From Pseudomonas sp. ACN8 (GTDB lineage: Bacteria; Pseudomonadota; Gammaproteobacteria; Pseudomonadales; Pseudomonadaceae), in contig NZ_MRCS01000036.1 of NCBI RefSeq assembly GCF_002303925.1, positions 1-64,000 on the forward strand: a stretch of DNA of 64,000 nucleotides, given 5' to 3'. The notes beneath the pieces are model-generated. The model was not told the DNA's origin. It ran no database searches and saw only the letters and a list, made by a program, of their open reading frames with translations. Positions 25,854 to 34,111 of this stretch are shown here, piece by piece (the stretch's first letter is position 1; every line of letters begins with the position of its first letter). The position numbers and the translations under genes were made by a program.

Positions 25854-27200
25854 ATGAGCCAACCCTGGAGCCCTGACAGCTGGCGCGCCCTGCCGATCCA
25901 GCAACAACCCCGATACCCCGATGCCGCGCATTTGCAGCAGGTCGAGCAGACCCTGGCCAGCTATCCGCCACTGGTGTTTGCCGGTGAAGCCCGGGAGTTG
26001 CGCCGTCAGTTTGCCGAGGTGACCCAGGGCCGCGCGTTTCTGTTGCAGGGTGGCGACTGCGCGGAAAGCTTCGCCGAATTCTCCGCGGCGAAAATCCGCG
26101 ACACCTTCAAGGTGTTGTTGCAGATGGCGATCGTGATGACCTTTGCCGCCGGCTGTCCGGTGGTCAAGGTCGGGCGCATGGCCGGGCAGTTCGCCAAACC
26201 CCGTTCGGCCAATGACGAAACCATCGATGGCGTGACCCTGCCCGCCTACCGTGGCGACATCGTCAACGGCATCGGTTTCGACGAAAAAAGCCGCGTGCCA
26301 GACCCGGAACGCCTGCTGCAGTCCTATCACCAGTCCACCGCCACCCTGAACCTGTTGCGCGCGTTCGCCCAGGGCGGGTTTGCCGATCTGCATCAGGTGC
26401 ACAAGTGGAACCTGGACTTCATCGCCAACTCGGCACTGGCGGAAAAGTACAGCCACCTGGCCGACCGCATCGATGAAACCCTGGCGTTCATGCGCGCCTG
26501 CGGCATGGACAGTTCGCCGCAGTTGCGCGAAACCAGTTTCTTCACCGCCCACGAAGCGTTGCTGCTGAACTACGAAGAAGCCTTCGTGCGTCGTGACAGC
26601 CTGACCAACGATTACTACGACTGCTCGGCTCACATGCTGTGGATCGGTGATCGCACCCGCCAGCTCGACGGTGCCCACGTCGAATTCCTGCGCGGGGTGA
26701 ACAACCCGATCGGGGTCAAGGTCGGCCCGAGCATGAACCCCGACGACCTGATTCGCTTGATCGACGTGCTCAACCCGGACAACGATCCGGGCCGCCTGAA
26801 CCTGATCGCGCGGATGGGCGCGAACAAGGTCGGCGATCACTTGCCACAGCTGATCCGCGCCGTCCAGCGTGAAGGCAAGCAGGTGCTGTGGAGTTCCGAC
26901 CCGATGCACGGCAACACCATCAAGGCCAGCAGCGGCTACAAGACCCGCGACTTCGCGCAGATCCTTGGCGAGGTGAAGCAGTTCTTCCAGGTGCACGAAG
27001 CCGAAGGCAGTTATGCCGGGGGGATCCATATCGAAATGACCGGGCAGAACGTGACCGAGTGTATCGGTGGTGCGCGGCCGATCACCGAGGATGGCTTGTC
27101 GGATCGCTACCACACCCATTGCGACCCACGGATGAATGCCGATCAGTCGCTGGAGCTGGCGTTTTTGATTGCTGAGACCTTGAAGCAAGTCCGGCGCTAA
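25854..27200 (+). CDS. Class II 3-deoxy-D-arabino-heptulosonate-7-phosphate synthase
   Basis: 448 residues. First enzyme of the shikimate pathway, joining phosphoenolpyruvate and erythrose 4-phosphate. Plant-like AroA-II family: WRALPIQQQPRYPD at the N-terminus, LLQGGDCAESF (metal Cys), GRMAGQFAKPRS, VGPSMNPDDLIRLIDVLNP, WSSDPMHGNTIK and GGIHIEMTGQNVTECIGG. The ATG at 25854 matches the conserved start; the ORF opens 33 bp earlier. A class I isozyme lies 15 kb away in the same window (41492). Class II enzymes are often tied to secondary aromatic products or have different feedback (general knowledge). Confidence 0.93.
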   Translation: MSQPWSPDSWRALPIQQQPRYPDAAHLQQVEQTLASYPPLVFAGEARELRRQFAEVTQGRAFLLQGGDCAESFAEFSAAKIRDTFKVLLQMAIVMTFAAGCPVVKVGRMAGQFAKPRSANDETIDGVTLPAYRGDIVNGIGFDEKSRVPDPERLLQSYHQSTATLNLLRAFAQGGFADLHQVHKWNLDFIANSALAEKYSHLADRIDETLAFMRACGMDSSPQLRETSFFTAHEALLLNYEEAFVRRDSLTNDYYDCSAHMLWIGDRTRQLDGAHVEFLRGVNNPIGVKVGPSMNPDDLIRLIDVLNPDNDPGRLNLIARMGANKVGDHLPQLIRAVQREGKQVLWSSDPMHGNTIKASSGYKTRDFAQILGEVKQFFQVHEAEGSYAGGIHIEMTGQNVTECIGGARPITEDGLSDRYHTHCDPRMNADQSLELAFLIAETLKQVRR

Positions 27201-27211
27201 ATCGCGTCGCC

Positions 27212-27295
27212 CCGATCGCCAGCAGGCTAGCTCCCACATGGGTTTTGTGGACGACACAGATCCAGTGTGGGAGCCAGCCTGCTGGCGATCAGGCC
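27212..27295. repeat. Variant REP pair (GCCAGCAGGC type)
   Basis: Inverted units 27212-27239 and 27265-27295 with core GATCGCCAGCAGGCTAGC instead of the GCGAGCAGGCTCGC seen elsewhere in this window. It is the only member of this subtype here. Confidence 0.85.
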
Positions 27296-27298
27296 AGA

Positions 27299-28528
27299 TC
27301 AGTCACCACCGATTTGGGTCAATGCCACCCGCAACCTTGCCGCACTCGCCCGCGGGCAATTCAACTGAACCTGTGCCAGCCCCAGCCAACCCGCCATCTG
27401 CCGCAGGTTGACCGCCAGCGCCAGCATCCCCTCGTCATCCAGCCCCGGCTCTTCCTCGTGCACCGCATGCACCGCCAAACGGCCAGCCACCCGTTCGGCG
27501 CGCAGGTCCACCCGTGCGGCAATCCGTTCGTTGTGCAAAAACGGCAGGACGTAATAGCCATACACCCGTTTGTCCTGTGGCGTGTAGATCTCCAGCCGAT
27601 AGCGAAAATCAAACAACCGCTCGGTCCGGCTGCGCTCCCAGATCAGCGAATCGAACGGTGAAAGCAAGGCACTGGCGGTGACTTTGCGCGGCACTTTTGG
27701 CTCGGGCAGGCAATAGGCCGGTTGTCGCCAGCCCTGGACTTCGCAGATCAGCAATTCACCAGCCTCGACCAACTCGGCCAAATGTGGGCGACTGTCCGCA
27801 GGGTTCAAGCGGAAATAGTCACGCAAGTCCTTCTCCGTACCGACCCCCAAGGCCGTTGCCGCATGCCGCAACAGGCCGCGCTGAGCGTCGTCTTCACTCA
27901 GAACGGGGTGCGCAAGAACTGCCCGGGGAATCACCCGCTCCGGCAGATCGTAGAGTCTTTCGAATCCGCGCCGTCCGGCAACGGTCACTTCACCGGCCGC
28001 GAACAACCATTCCAGCGCATGCTTTTCCGCGCTCCAGTCCCACCAGGGGCTGGCCCGTTCCTGACGGGTCGACAGACTTCCGGCACTCAACGCGCCCTGC
28101 TCCTCGACCGAAGCCAGCACCCGGCGAATGGTGTCTTGCTGTTCACGGCCAAAACGCGCCAGTTGCTCATAAATATCTTCGCCACGGCTCGCACGCTGCA
28201 TGCGCCAACGCATCAACGGGTACATGGAAAGTGGCAATAACGAGGCTTCATGGCCCCAATACTCGAACAACGTACGGCGCCGGCCCTGACTCCAGGCAGC
28301 CTGGTCGAGCAAATCGGAGGAATAATTGCCGAGGCGGGAAAACAGCGGAAGATAGTGCGAACGCACCACTGCATTGACCGAATCGATCTGCAGAACGCCC
28401 AGCCGTTCGATCAGCCGATTGAGCGCAATAGCCTTGATCGCCGCTGGCGGCGACCGCCCGTTGAACCCTTGGGCGGCCAGCGCCAGACGCCGAGCCTGTT
28501 TGAGGGTAAAGGACAACGTTGCGGGCAT
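27299..28528 (-). CDS. YcaQ-like winged-helix DNA glycosylase family protein
   Basis: 409 residues, HTH_42 family. The signature LGVLQIDSVNAVVRSHYLPLFSRLGNY carries the QxD catalytic pair of YcaQ/AlkX, an enzyme that unhooks DNA interstrand crosslinks. FEYWGHEASLLPLSMYPLMRWRM and FDSLIWERSRTERLFDFRYRLEIYTP are further family blocks. The ATG at 28528 is preceded by AAGGAG with a 7-base gap; the eight-residue upstream extension lacks support. DNA repair role is inferred from the family. Confidence 0.85.
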   Translation of the reverse strand: MPATLSFTLKQARRLALAAQGFNGRSPPAAIKAIALNRLIERLGVLQIDSVNAVVRSHYLPLFSRLGNYSSDLLDQAAWSQGRRRTLFEYWGHEASLLPLSMYPLMRWRMQRASRGEDIYEQLARFGREQQDTIRRVLASVEEQGALSAGSLSTRQERASPWWDWSAEKHALEWLFAAGEVTVAGRRGFERLYDLPERVIPRAVLAHPVLSEDDAQRGLLRHAATALGVGTEKDLRDYFRLNPADSRPHLAELVEAGELLICEVQGWRQPAYCLPEPKVPRKVTASALLSPFDSLIWERSRTERLFDFRYRLEIYTPQDKRVYGYYVLPFLHNERIAARVDLRAERVAGRLAVHAVHEEEPGLDDEGMLALAVNLRQMAGWLGLAQVQLNCPRASAARLRVALTQIGGD

Positions 28529-28592
28529 GAGCGTCTCCTTGTCTGCTCGCAACCTACCTCACCGGTAAGGGGTTTGTGTAGCGTGGCATTCA

Positions 28593-28808
28593 TCATTTAT
28601 GCATCGGATCATTCCAGAACGGTTTGATCGACTCGTTCTCCACATCCGCACGGCTCATGCCGATGTCCTTGAGTGCTTCGTCGCTCAAGCTCGCCAGCAG
28701 TTCGCGCTCGCGATGCAGTTCGTACCAGCGGCCGACCTTGTGCAGCAGATCGGATATCACGTGAATCGAGTGTTTTTCTGATCCGTGGAACTCGTGTTGA
28801 CCTTTCAT
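28593..28808 (-). CDS. DUF1127 small protein
   Basis: 71 residues. C-terminal DUF1127 motif RWYELHRERELLASLSDEALKDIGMSRADVENE, typical of short basic regulators; in other proteobacteria they have been linked to phosphate/carbon metabolism and RNA turnover. RBS GGAGG lies before the ATG. Divergent from a LysR gene across 95 bp, the classic arrangement for a LysR target. Confidence 0.88.
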   Translation of the reverse strand: MKGQHEFHGSEKHSIHVISDLLHKVGRWYELHRERELLASLSDEALKDIGMSRADVENESIKPFWNDPMHK

Positions 28809-28903
28809 CTTGTTGCCCTCCGTTTGGATGGCTCCAGTCTCGCGCCGGGTCTAAGATCAATCCAACGAATGTTTCTGATGTCACATATCTCGGAGATTGA
28901 TGG

Positions 28904-29758
28904 ATGTCCGCCTACCCGAGTATCGATACCGAAGTGCTGCGCACCTTCGTCGCCATCGCCGACCAGGGCGGCTTTACCCGCGCCGGCGAAATGGTCAACC
29001 GCACCCAGTCAGCCGTCAGCATGCAGATGAAACGCCTGGAAGAAGATGTGCTGCAGCGCCAGTTGTTCCAGCGCGACGGGCGGCAAGTGCGGCTGACAGC
29101 CGAAGGCCAGGTGTTGCTGGGCTATGCGCGGCGCATCCTCAAGTTGCACAGTGAGGTGTTCAATACCTTGCGTGAGCCCGACATGGTTGGCACGGTGCGC
29201 ATCGGCACGCCGGATGATTATGTGATGCGATTCCTCCCGGGGATTCTGCGCCGGTTTGCCCAGTCTTACCCGCTGATTCAGATAGAAGTGCACTGCGAAT
29301 CATCAAAACAACTGTTGATGCGCCAGGACCTGGACCTGTCCATCGTTACTCGCGAACCGGGCAGCGAAATCGGCCAGTTGTTGCGCAAGGAACGTTTTGT
29401 CTGGGCCGAGGCGCAATGCTACAGCGCTCATGAGCAGACGCCGCTGCCACTGGCGATGTTCAACAGTGATTGTTTCTGCCGTCTGTGGGCCTGCAACGCC
29501 CTGGACGCCCGGGGGCGCGATTACCGGGTGGCGTACAACAGCGACAGCCTGTCGGCGATCATGGCGGTGGTCAGCGCCGGCCTGGCCGTCACGGCGCAGC
29601 TTGAAAGCCTGATCACCGCGGACATGCGCATCCTCGGTGAGGCCCAGGACCTGCCGCTGCTGCCCGAGGCCAGCATCATGCTCGTGCGCAACCTGCATAA
29701 CCCGTCACCCATCACCGAGTGCCTGGCCGAGCACATCGTCGAAGGCTTCAAACTTTGA
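28904..29758 (+). CDS. LysR-family transcriptional regulator
   Basis: 284 residues. N-terminal winged helix (LRTFVAIADQGGFTRAGEMVNRTQSAVSMQMKRLEEDV) and a periplasmic-binding-type effector domain (VRIGTPDDYVMRFLPGILRRF...). Effector unknown. Placed divergently to the DUF1127 gene with a 95-bp spacer, so it likely controls that gene, and itself. The 3' end overlaps the convergent TauE gene by 11 bp. An ATG at 28904 keeps the conserved start; GGAG lies 12 bases upstream. Confidence 0.9.
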   Translation: MSAYPSIDTEVLRTFVAIADQGGFTRAGEMVNRTQSAVSMQMKRLEEDVLQRQLFQRDGRQVRLTAEGQVLLGYARRILKLHSEVFNTLREPDMVGTVRIGTPDDYVMRFLPGILRRFAQSYPLIQIEVHCESSKQLLMRQDLDLSIVTREPGSEIGQLLRKERFVWAEAQCYSAHEQTPLPLAMFNSDCFCRLWACNALDARGRDYRVAYNSDSLSAIMAVVSAGLAVTAQLESLITADMRILGEAQDLPLLPEASIMLVRNLHNPSPITECLAEHIVEGFKL

Positions 29759-30497
29759 AGGCGAGCATCACCGCACAGAACACCAGAAACCCGCAAAACA
29801 GCCCGCGCAGCAGCCGCTCCGGCAAAGCGTGGGCAATCTTTACGCCCCAACTGATGCTCATCAGCCCGCCGACCGCCAAGGGTAAGCCGATCACCCAACT
29901 GACCTGATGGTGCGCGGCGTAAGTCACCAACGTCACTCCCGTACTCGGCAAGGCCAGCGCCAACGACAACCCCTGCGCAACCACCTGGCTGGTGCCGAAC
30001 AGACTGGTCAGCACCGGTGTCGCCACCACCGCGCCCCCCACGCCGAACAACCCGCCCATCGTACCGGATGCGGCGCCAAGCAGGCCCAGCCAGGGCCATG
30101 AGTAGTTCATCTGCGAGGCCGCCGGGGCGCTGGCGGCGAACATGCGAACGAGGTTGTACGCCGACAGAGCGATCAGAAACGCGACAAAGCCTATGCGCAT
30201 GGTTTGCGCATCAATGCCCACCGCCCAGATCGATCCGAGCCAGGCGAAGCAGAACCCCATGATGGCCAGCGGTAATGCGTGGCGCAGTTCGATCCGGTTG
30301 CGCTGATGATAGCGCCACAGCGCCAGCATCACGTTCGGCACCACCATCACCAGCGCTGTGCCTTGGGCAATCTGCTGATCGAGCCCGAACAGCACGCCCA
30401 GCAGCGGAATGGCGATCAGGCCGCCGCCGATGCCAAACAACCCGCCGAGCGTGCCCAACGCAGCGCCGAACATCAGATACATCAAGAACTCAATCAC
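29748..30497 (-). CDS. TauE/SafE-family membrane exporter
   Basis: 249 residues with about eight hydrophobic segments. Two internal repeats carry the family motif: GGLFGIGGGLIAIPLLG in the first half and GGLFGVGGAVVATPVLTS in the second. TauE/SafE proteins are proposed exporters of sulfite or sulfoacetate-type organic anions; the substrate here cannot be read. Divergent from a LysR gene (30608) over 110 bp, which may regulate it. Confidence 0.85.
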   Translation of the reverse strand: MIEFLMYLMFGAALGTLGGLFGIGGGLIAIPLLGVLFGLDQQIAQGTALVMVVPNVMLALWRYHQRNRIELRHALPLAIMGFCFAWLGSIWAVGIDAQTMRIGFVAFLIALSAYNLVRMFAASAPAASQMNYSWPWLGLLGAASGTMGGLFGVGGAVVATPVLTSLFGTSQVVAQGLSLALALPSTGVTLVTYAAHHQVSWVIGLPLAVGGLMSISWGVKIAHALPERLLRGLFCGFLVFCAVMLAFKV

Positions 30498-30607
30498 AGC
30501 CTTTCCCCGTTGCCGTCAGGCCTTTGATCCTACGCAGTTGCTTCTGGCGCGGAAACGCACAGCATCGCACAATGGCTGTGCCAAATTCGCACAAGCGCAA
30601 ACCTGCC

Positions 30608-31564
30608 ATGAACCCCAATCAACTGACCGACCAACTGGCCTTGTTCCTCGACGTACTGGAAACCGGCAGTTTTTCCGCCGCCTCGCGCCGTCATCCGCTG
30701 ACCCCTTCGGCCGTGGCACGGCGTATCGACAGCCTGGAAAGCGCGGTCGGCAGTCAGTTGTTCCTGCGCAGCACTCATGCGGTACGCGCCACCCCGGCGG
30801 GACTGGCCTTTGCCGAGCGCGCACGGCGGATTGTCGCCGAGTTACGCCTGGCCCGGGCCGAGGCCGTGTCCCTGAGCTGCGCGCCAGAAGGCCTGATTCG
30901 TATCGATGCGCCGGCAGCCTTTGGTCGGCGGCACCTGGCACCGGTAATTGCCGACTTCCTGATGCTCTACCCCGGGCTCGATGTGCAGTTGCACTTGATC
31001 GACAGCTTCGTCGACATGCAGGGCCTGAACCTCGGCAAGGTCGATCTGGTGTTGCGCGCCGGGCAATTGGCTGACACCCGGCTGGTGGCCACACCACTGG
31101 CGAGCATCGTGCGTATCGCCTGCGCCAGCCCTGATTATTTGCGGCGTCGCGGCGTGCCGATCGAGCCGTCACGGCTGATGGAACACGACGGACTCGACTG
31201 GGATGGCCTGGCCCCGCCCTTCGCCTGGCGTTTCGAGCGCGACGGGCAAATGCAGTTGCACCGGCCGGCACGGATCCGCATGAGCGCCAACAATGCCGAG
31301 GCACTGGTGTGCGGCGCATTGGCCGGACTGGGTATCGCGCATCTGCCGACCTGGCTGGCCAGCGAGTACCTGCTGCGGGGTGAGTTGCTGCCGCTGTTCT
31401 GCGACAGCGGCCTGCCGAAACCGGAAAGCGCCGGCATCTACGCCTTGCGCCTGGAACAGCAGCCCAACTCCCGCAGTCGTTTGTTGCTGGAGTACCTGAA
31501 AACCCGCTTCAGCCCGATTCCGCCCTGGGATCTGGTGCTGCAAACCCATCTGCAACGGCACTGA
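30608..31564 (+). CDS. LysR-family transcriptional regulator
   Basis: 318 residues. DNA-binding helix-turn-helix LALFLDVLETGSFSAASRRHPLTPSAVARRIDSLE, then an effector domain of the subgroup with LIRIDAPAAFGRRHLAPVIADFLMLYPGLDVQL and DLVLRAGQL. The ATG at 30608 gives the conserved start; the larger open frame begins in the TauE promoter region. The most likely target is the divergent TauE gene. Effector unknown. Confidence 0.9.
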   Translation: MNPNQLTDQLALFLDVLETGSFSAASRRHPLTPSAVARRIDSLESAVGSQLFLRSTHAVRATPAGLAFAERARRIVAELRLARAEAVSLSCAPEGLIRIDAPAAFGRRHLAPVIADFLMLYPGLDVQLHLIDSFVDMQGLNLGKVDLVLRAGQLADTRLVATPLASIVRIACASPDYLRRRGVPIEPSRLMEHDGLDWDGLAPPFAWRFERDGQMQLHRPARIRMSANNAEALVCGALAGLGIAHLPTWLASEYLLRGELLPLFCDSGLPKPESAGIYALRLEQQPNSRSRLLLEYLKTRFSPIPPWDLVLQTHLQRH

Positions 31565-31570
31565 TCAGAA

Positions 31571-31605
31571 TTATCTGGCGCATTAAAGATTCGCCCGCTA
31601 GATTC
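31571..31605 (+). promoter_or_regulatory. ohrR upstream element (twin of ohr element)
   Basis: A 35-bp block 26 bp before the ohrR ATG that matches the block before ohr at 27 of 35 positions, without gaps. It contains the interrupted repeat GGCG-N11-CGCC and a -10-like TAGATT. See the ohr element at 32355. Confidence 0.6.
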
Positions 31606-31631
31606 TTGAGATCACAGATCAAGGCTTCGAC

Positions 31632-32093
31632 ATGACCACCGAGCGCAACACTCCGGACAACTGCGACAACCTGCTGCTGGACAATCAGGCCTGCTTCGCC
31701 CTGCATTCCACATCGCTGATGATGACCAAGGTCTACAAACCCTTGCTGCAAGCGCTGGGCCTGACCTACCCGCAATACCTGGCGATGATGGTGCTGTGGG
31801 AAAGGGACGGTTTGACCGTAGGTGAAATCAGCACGCGGTTGCTGACCGATCCTGGCTCGTTGACGCCACTGCTCAAGCGCCTGGAAGCCGAAGGCCTGCT
31901 CAGCCGGACCCGCAGCCGCGAAGATGAGCGGGTGGTGATCGTCGAACTTACCGAACAGGGCCGGGCCTTGCGCGACAAGGCCCGTGATGTTCCCCAGTGC
32001 ATCCTTGGTGCCAGCGGGATGACCGTGGAGCGCCTGCAAAAGCTGCAAGCGGAGCTGCAGGAGCTGCGTCGCCACCTGCAAGACAGCCTCTAA
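31632..32093 (+). CDS. ohrR: MarR-family organic hydroperoxide sensor OhrR
   Basis: 153 residues. OhrR class of MarR: YPQYLAMMVLWERDG, LTDPGSLTPLLKRLEAEGLL and RSREDERVVIVELTEQG, with the sensing Cys in NQACFALHSTS near residue 21. On oxidation by organic hydroperoxides it leaves DNA and ohr is induced. It is paralogous to OspR at 15870. ohr follows on the same strand after 364 bp, with a REP pair between, so the two have separate promoters carrying the same element. Confidence 0.93.
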   Translation: MTTERNTPDNCDNLLLDNQACFALHSTSLMMTKVYKPLLQALGLTYPQYLAMMVLWERDGLTVGEISTRLLTDPGSLTPLLKRLEAEGLLSRTRSREDERVVIVELTEQGRALRDKARDVPQCILGASGMTVERLQKLQAELQELRRHLQDSL

Positions 32094-32115
32094 TTTCAAG
32101 GCCAGCACAGCCCCC

Positions 32116-32205
32116 TGTGGGAGCGAGCCTGCTCGCGATTGCGTTGTGACATTCAGCCTCTACGTTGACTGACACAACGCAATCGCGAGCAGGCTCGCTC
32201 CCACA
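32116..32205. repeat. REP pair with 32-bp perfect arms
   Basis: Arms 32116-32147 and 32174-32205 are exact reverse complements across the REP core and its flanks (GCGTTGT / ACAACGC). The 26-bp spacer between them would form the loop. Confidence 0.9.
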
Positions 32206-32354
32206 TTTGTTTTGCGCCAGGCCGAAAAATAGGGTTCAGCACCTGTTTCTGAAAAAAATCCTTGCTGAAAAAATCCTCCTCGATAGCTCTAGCTCAACAC
32301 TTCCAACCAAAACCGCCCCACAGCCTTTCGTTTTTTTCAAATGTCTTTGAAAAT

Positions 32355-32389
32355 TTATATTGCGCACTAAACATTTGCGCGATACATTC
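32355..32389 (+). promoter_or_regulatory. ohr promoter/operator element
   Basis: 35-bp block 68 bp before the ohr ATG. It reads as a promoter (TTGCGC, 17 bp, TACATT) with an inverted repeat GCGCA-N9-TGCGC across the spacer. Its twin lies before ohrR (31571-31605). OhrR binding to both is the simplest reading; a shared sigma-factor promoter is the alternative. Confidence 0.6.
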
Positions 32390-32457
32390 ATTTCGCACTT
32401 ACTTAGCACGCAAACATTTAGCGCAAAACAAACCAAATCCCAAACGAGGCTTTCACC

Positions 32458-32877
32458 ATGCAAACTCTCTATACCGCAATCGCAACTTCCACCGGTGGCC
32501 GTGACGGTCGTGCGGTTTCCAGCGATAACATCCTCGACGTCAAGCTCGCCACGCCGAAAGAACTCGGCGGTGCCGGCGGCGCGGCCACCAACCCTGAGCA
32601 ACTGTTCGCCGCCGGCTACTCCGCCTGCTTCATCGGTGCCCTGAAATTCGTGGCCAGCCAGACCAAGCGCAGCATCCCGAACGACGCTTCGATCACCGCC
32701 CACGTCGGCATCGGCCAGATCCCCGGCGGCTTCGGCCTGGACATTGACCTGCACATCAGCTTGCCGGGTCTTGAACAGACCGATGCACAGGCACTGGTCG
32801 ATGCGGCCCACCAGGTCTGCCCGTACTCCAACGCCACCCGTGGCAACGTCGATGTGCGTCTGCACGTAACCGTCTAA
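32458..32877 (+). CDS. ohr: Organic hydroperoxide resistance protein Ohr
   Basis: 139 residues. Thiol peroxidase of the Ohr/OsmC family that reduces organic and fatty-acid hydroperoxides, using lipoyl reductants. Two catalytic cysteines are present: YSACFIGALKFVA near 60 and QVCPYSNATRGNVDV near 124. VKLATPKELGGAGGAATNPEQLFAAGYSACF is the Ohr rather than OsmC subtype. Cytosolic. Followed after 34 bp by an exported hydrolase, possibly cotranscribed. Confidence 0.96.
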   Translation: MQTLYTAIATSTGGRDGRAVSSDNILDVKLATPKELGGAGGAATNPEQLFAAGYSACFIGALKFVASQTKRSIPNDASITAHVGIGQIPGGFGLDIDLHISLPGLEQTDAQALVDAAHQVCPYSNATRGNVDVRLHVTV

Positions 32878-32911
32878 GCGTTGACTACCCAGGCCCGAAC
32901 AGGAAATGAAC

Positions 32912-33925
32912 ATGAACACTTTCAGCAAAGTCTTGACCGGCACCCTTCTCGCCCTGTCCATCAGCAACGCGTTCGCAGGTACCGGGGTTGAACACAACAC
33001 CCAGGCATTCCTCGACGCTCTGAACGCCGGCACCGGCAAGCCGATGGAACAAATGACACCCGCCGAAGCCCGCGCCGTGCTGGTGGGCGCCCAAGCCGGG
33101 GTGAAGCTGACGCTGCCAAAAGCCGATGTCAGCCAGAAGACCATTCAAGTCGACGGCCAACCGATCAGCCTGACCATCGTCCGGCCAGCCGGGGTCAAGG
33201 GCGAGTTGCCGGTGTTCATGTTCTTCCACGGCGGTGGCTGGGTGCTGGGGGACTTCCCGACCCACGAGCGGCTGGTGCGTGACCTGGTGACGGGCTCGGG
33301 TGCAGCGGCGGTGTTCGTGAACTACACGCCGTCACCGGAAGCGCATTACCCGGTGGCGATCAACCAGGCTTACGCCGCGACCCGATGGGTGGCCGAGCAC
33401 GGTAAAGAGATCAACGTCGATGGCCAGCGCCTGGCGGTAGCCGGCAACAGCGTCGGCGGCAACATGGCGGCTGTGGTTGCGCTGATGGCCAAGGACAAGG
33501 GCACACCGGCGATCAGGTTCCAGGTGCTGTTGTGGCCGGTGACTGATGCCAACTTCGAAACGGCGTCCTACAACCAGTTTGCCGAGGGGCACTTCCTCAC
33601 CAAAAATATGATGAAGTGGTTCTGGGACAACTACACCACCGACGCCAAACAACGGAACGAGATCTACGCCTCACCACTGCGCGCAACCACCGCTCAGTTG
33701 AAAGGACTGCCTCCAGCGCTGGTGCAGACCGCCGGAGCCGACGTGTTGCGCGACGAAGGCGAAGCCTACGCCCGCAAACTGGACGAGGCCGGTGTGCCGG
33801 TGACCTCGGTTCGCTACAACGGCCTGATCCACGACTACGGTTTGCTCAACGTGGTAAGCCAGGTGCCAGCGGTGCGTTCGGCGATGCTGCAGGCGTCTGA
33901 AGAACTGAAACAACACTTGAAATAA
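32912..33925 (+). CDS. Exported alpha/beta hydrolase (HSL/esterase type)
   Basis: 337 residues. Signal peptide TLLALSISNAFA, then a hormone-sensitive-lipase-like hydrolase: oxyanion motif FFHGGGWVLGD, nucleophile elbow GNSVGGN, catalytic Asp in GADVLRDEGEAYA and His in LIHDYGLLN. The start at 32912 has AGGA 7 bases upstream; the ATG at 32906 is too close to it. It probably hydrolyses short acyl esters in the periplasm. The tie to ohr suggests clearing of peroxidised lipid esters, but this is speculation. Confidence 0.85.
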   Translation: MNTFSKVLTGTLLALSISNAFAGTGVEHNTQAFLDALNAGTGKPMEQMTPAEARAVLVGAQAGVKLTLPKADVSQKTIQVDGQPISLTIVRPAGVKGELPVFMFFHGGGWVLGDFPTHERLVRDLVTGSGAAAVFVNYTPSPEAHYPVAINQAYAATRWVAEHGKEINVDGQRLAVAGNSVGGNMAAVVALMAKDKGTPAIRFQVLLWPVTDANFETASYNQFAEGHFLTKNMMKWFWDNYTTDAKQRNEIYASPLRATTAQLKGLPPALVQTAGADVLRDEGEAYARKLDEAGVPVTSVRYNGLIHDYGLLNVVSQVPAVRSAMLQASEELKQHLK

Positions 33926-33935
33926 CACCGCCCAA

Positions 33936-34037
33936 CTGTAGGAGCGAGCCTGCTCGCGATGGACGCCCAGACAACGCGGGCATTCAGGAAGCCCGCGTTA
34001 TCGTTAACGCCCATCGCGAGCAGGCTCGCTCCTACAG
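33936..34037. repeat. REP pair (BIME) before efp terminator
   Basis: Inverted REP units 33936-33962 and 34011-34037. The spacer has its own stem, AACGCGGGC / GCCCGCGTT, and shares GCGTTATCGTT with the pair at 16899-17000. A small palindrome (CTGGATGT...ACATCCAG) follows at 34043-34059. Confidence 0.9.
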
Positions 34038-34062
34038 GAGAACTGGATGTTACATCCAGGCA

Positions 34063-34095
34063 CAAAAAAGCCCGACTCAATGGTCGGGCTTTTTC
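34063..34095. terminator. Bidirectional terminator, hydrolase / efp
   Basis: A-run, GCCCGAC, loop TCAATG, GTCGGGC, T-run, placed 17 bp after the efp stop on the minus strand. Confidence 0.92.
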
Positions 34096-34111
34096 ATTCC
34101 TCAAGCGGCGC

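Larger units (their letters stand above)
32094..32457. other. Intergenic region ohrR-ohr
   Basis: 364 bp holding an unusually long perfect REP hairpin (32116-32205), an AT-rich stretch, and the ohr promoter/operator element (32355-32389). Another related motif, AACATTTAGCGC, recurs downstream of it. No gene seen. Confidence 0.6.
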
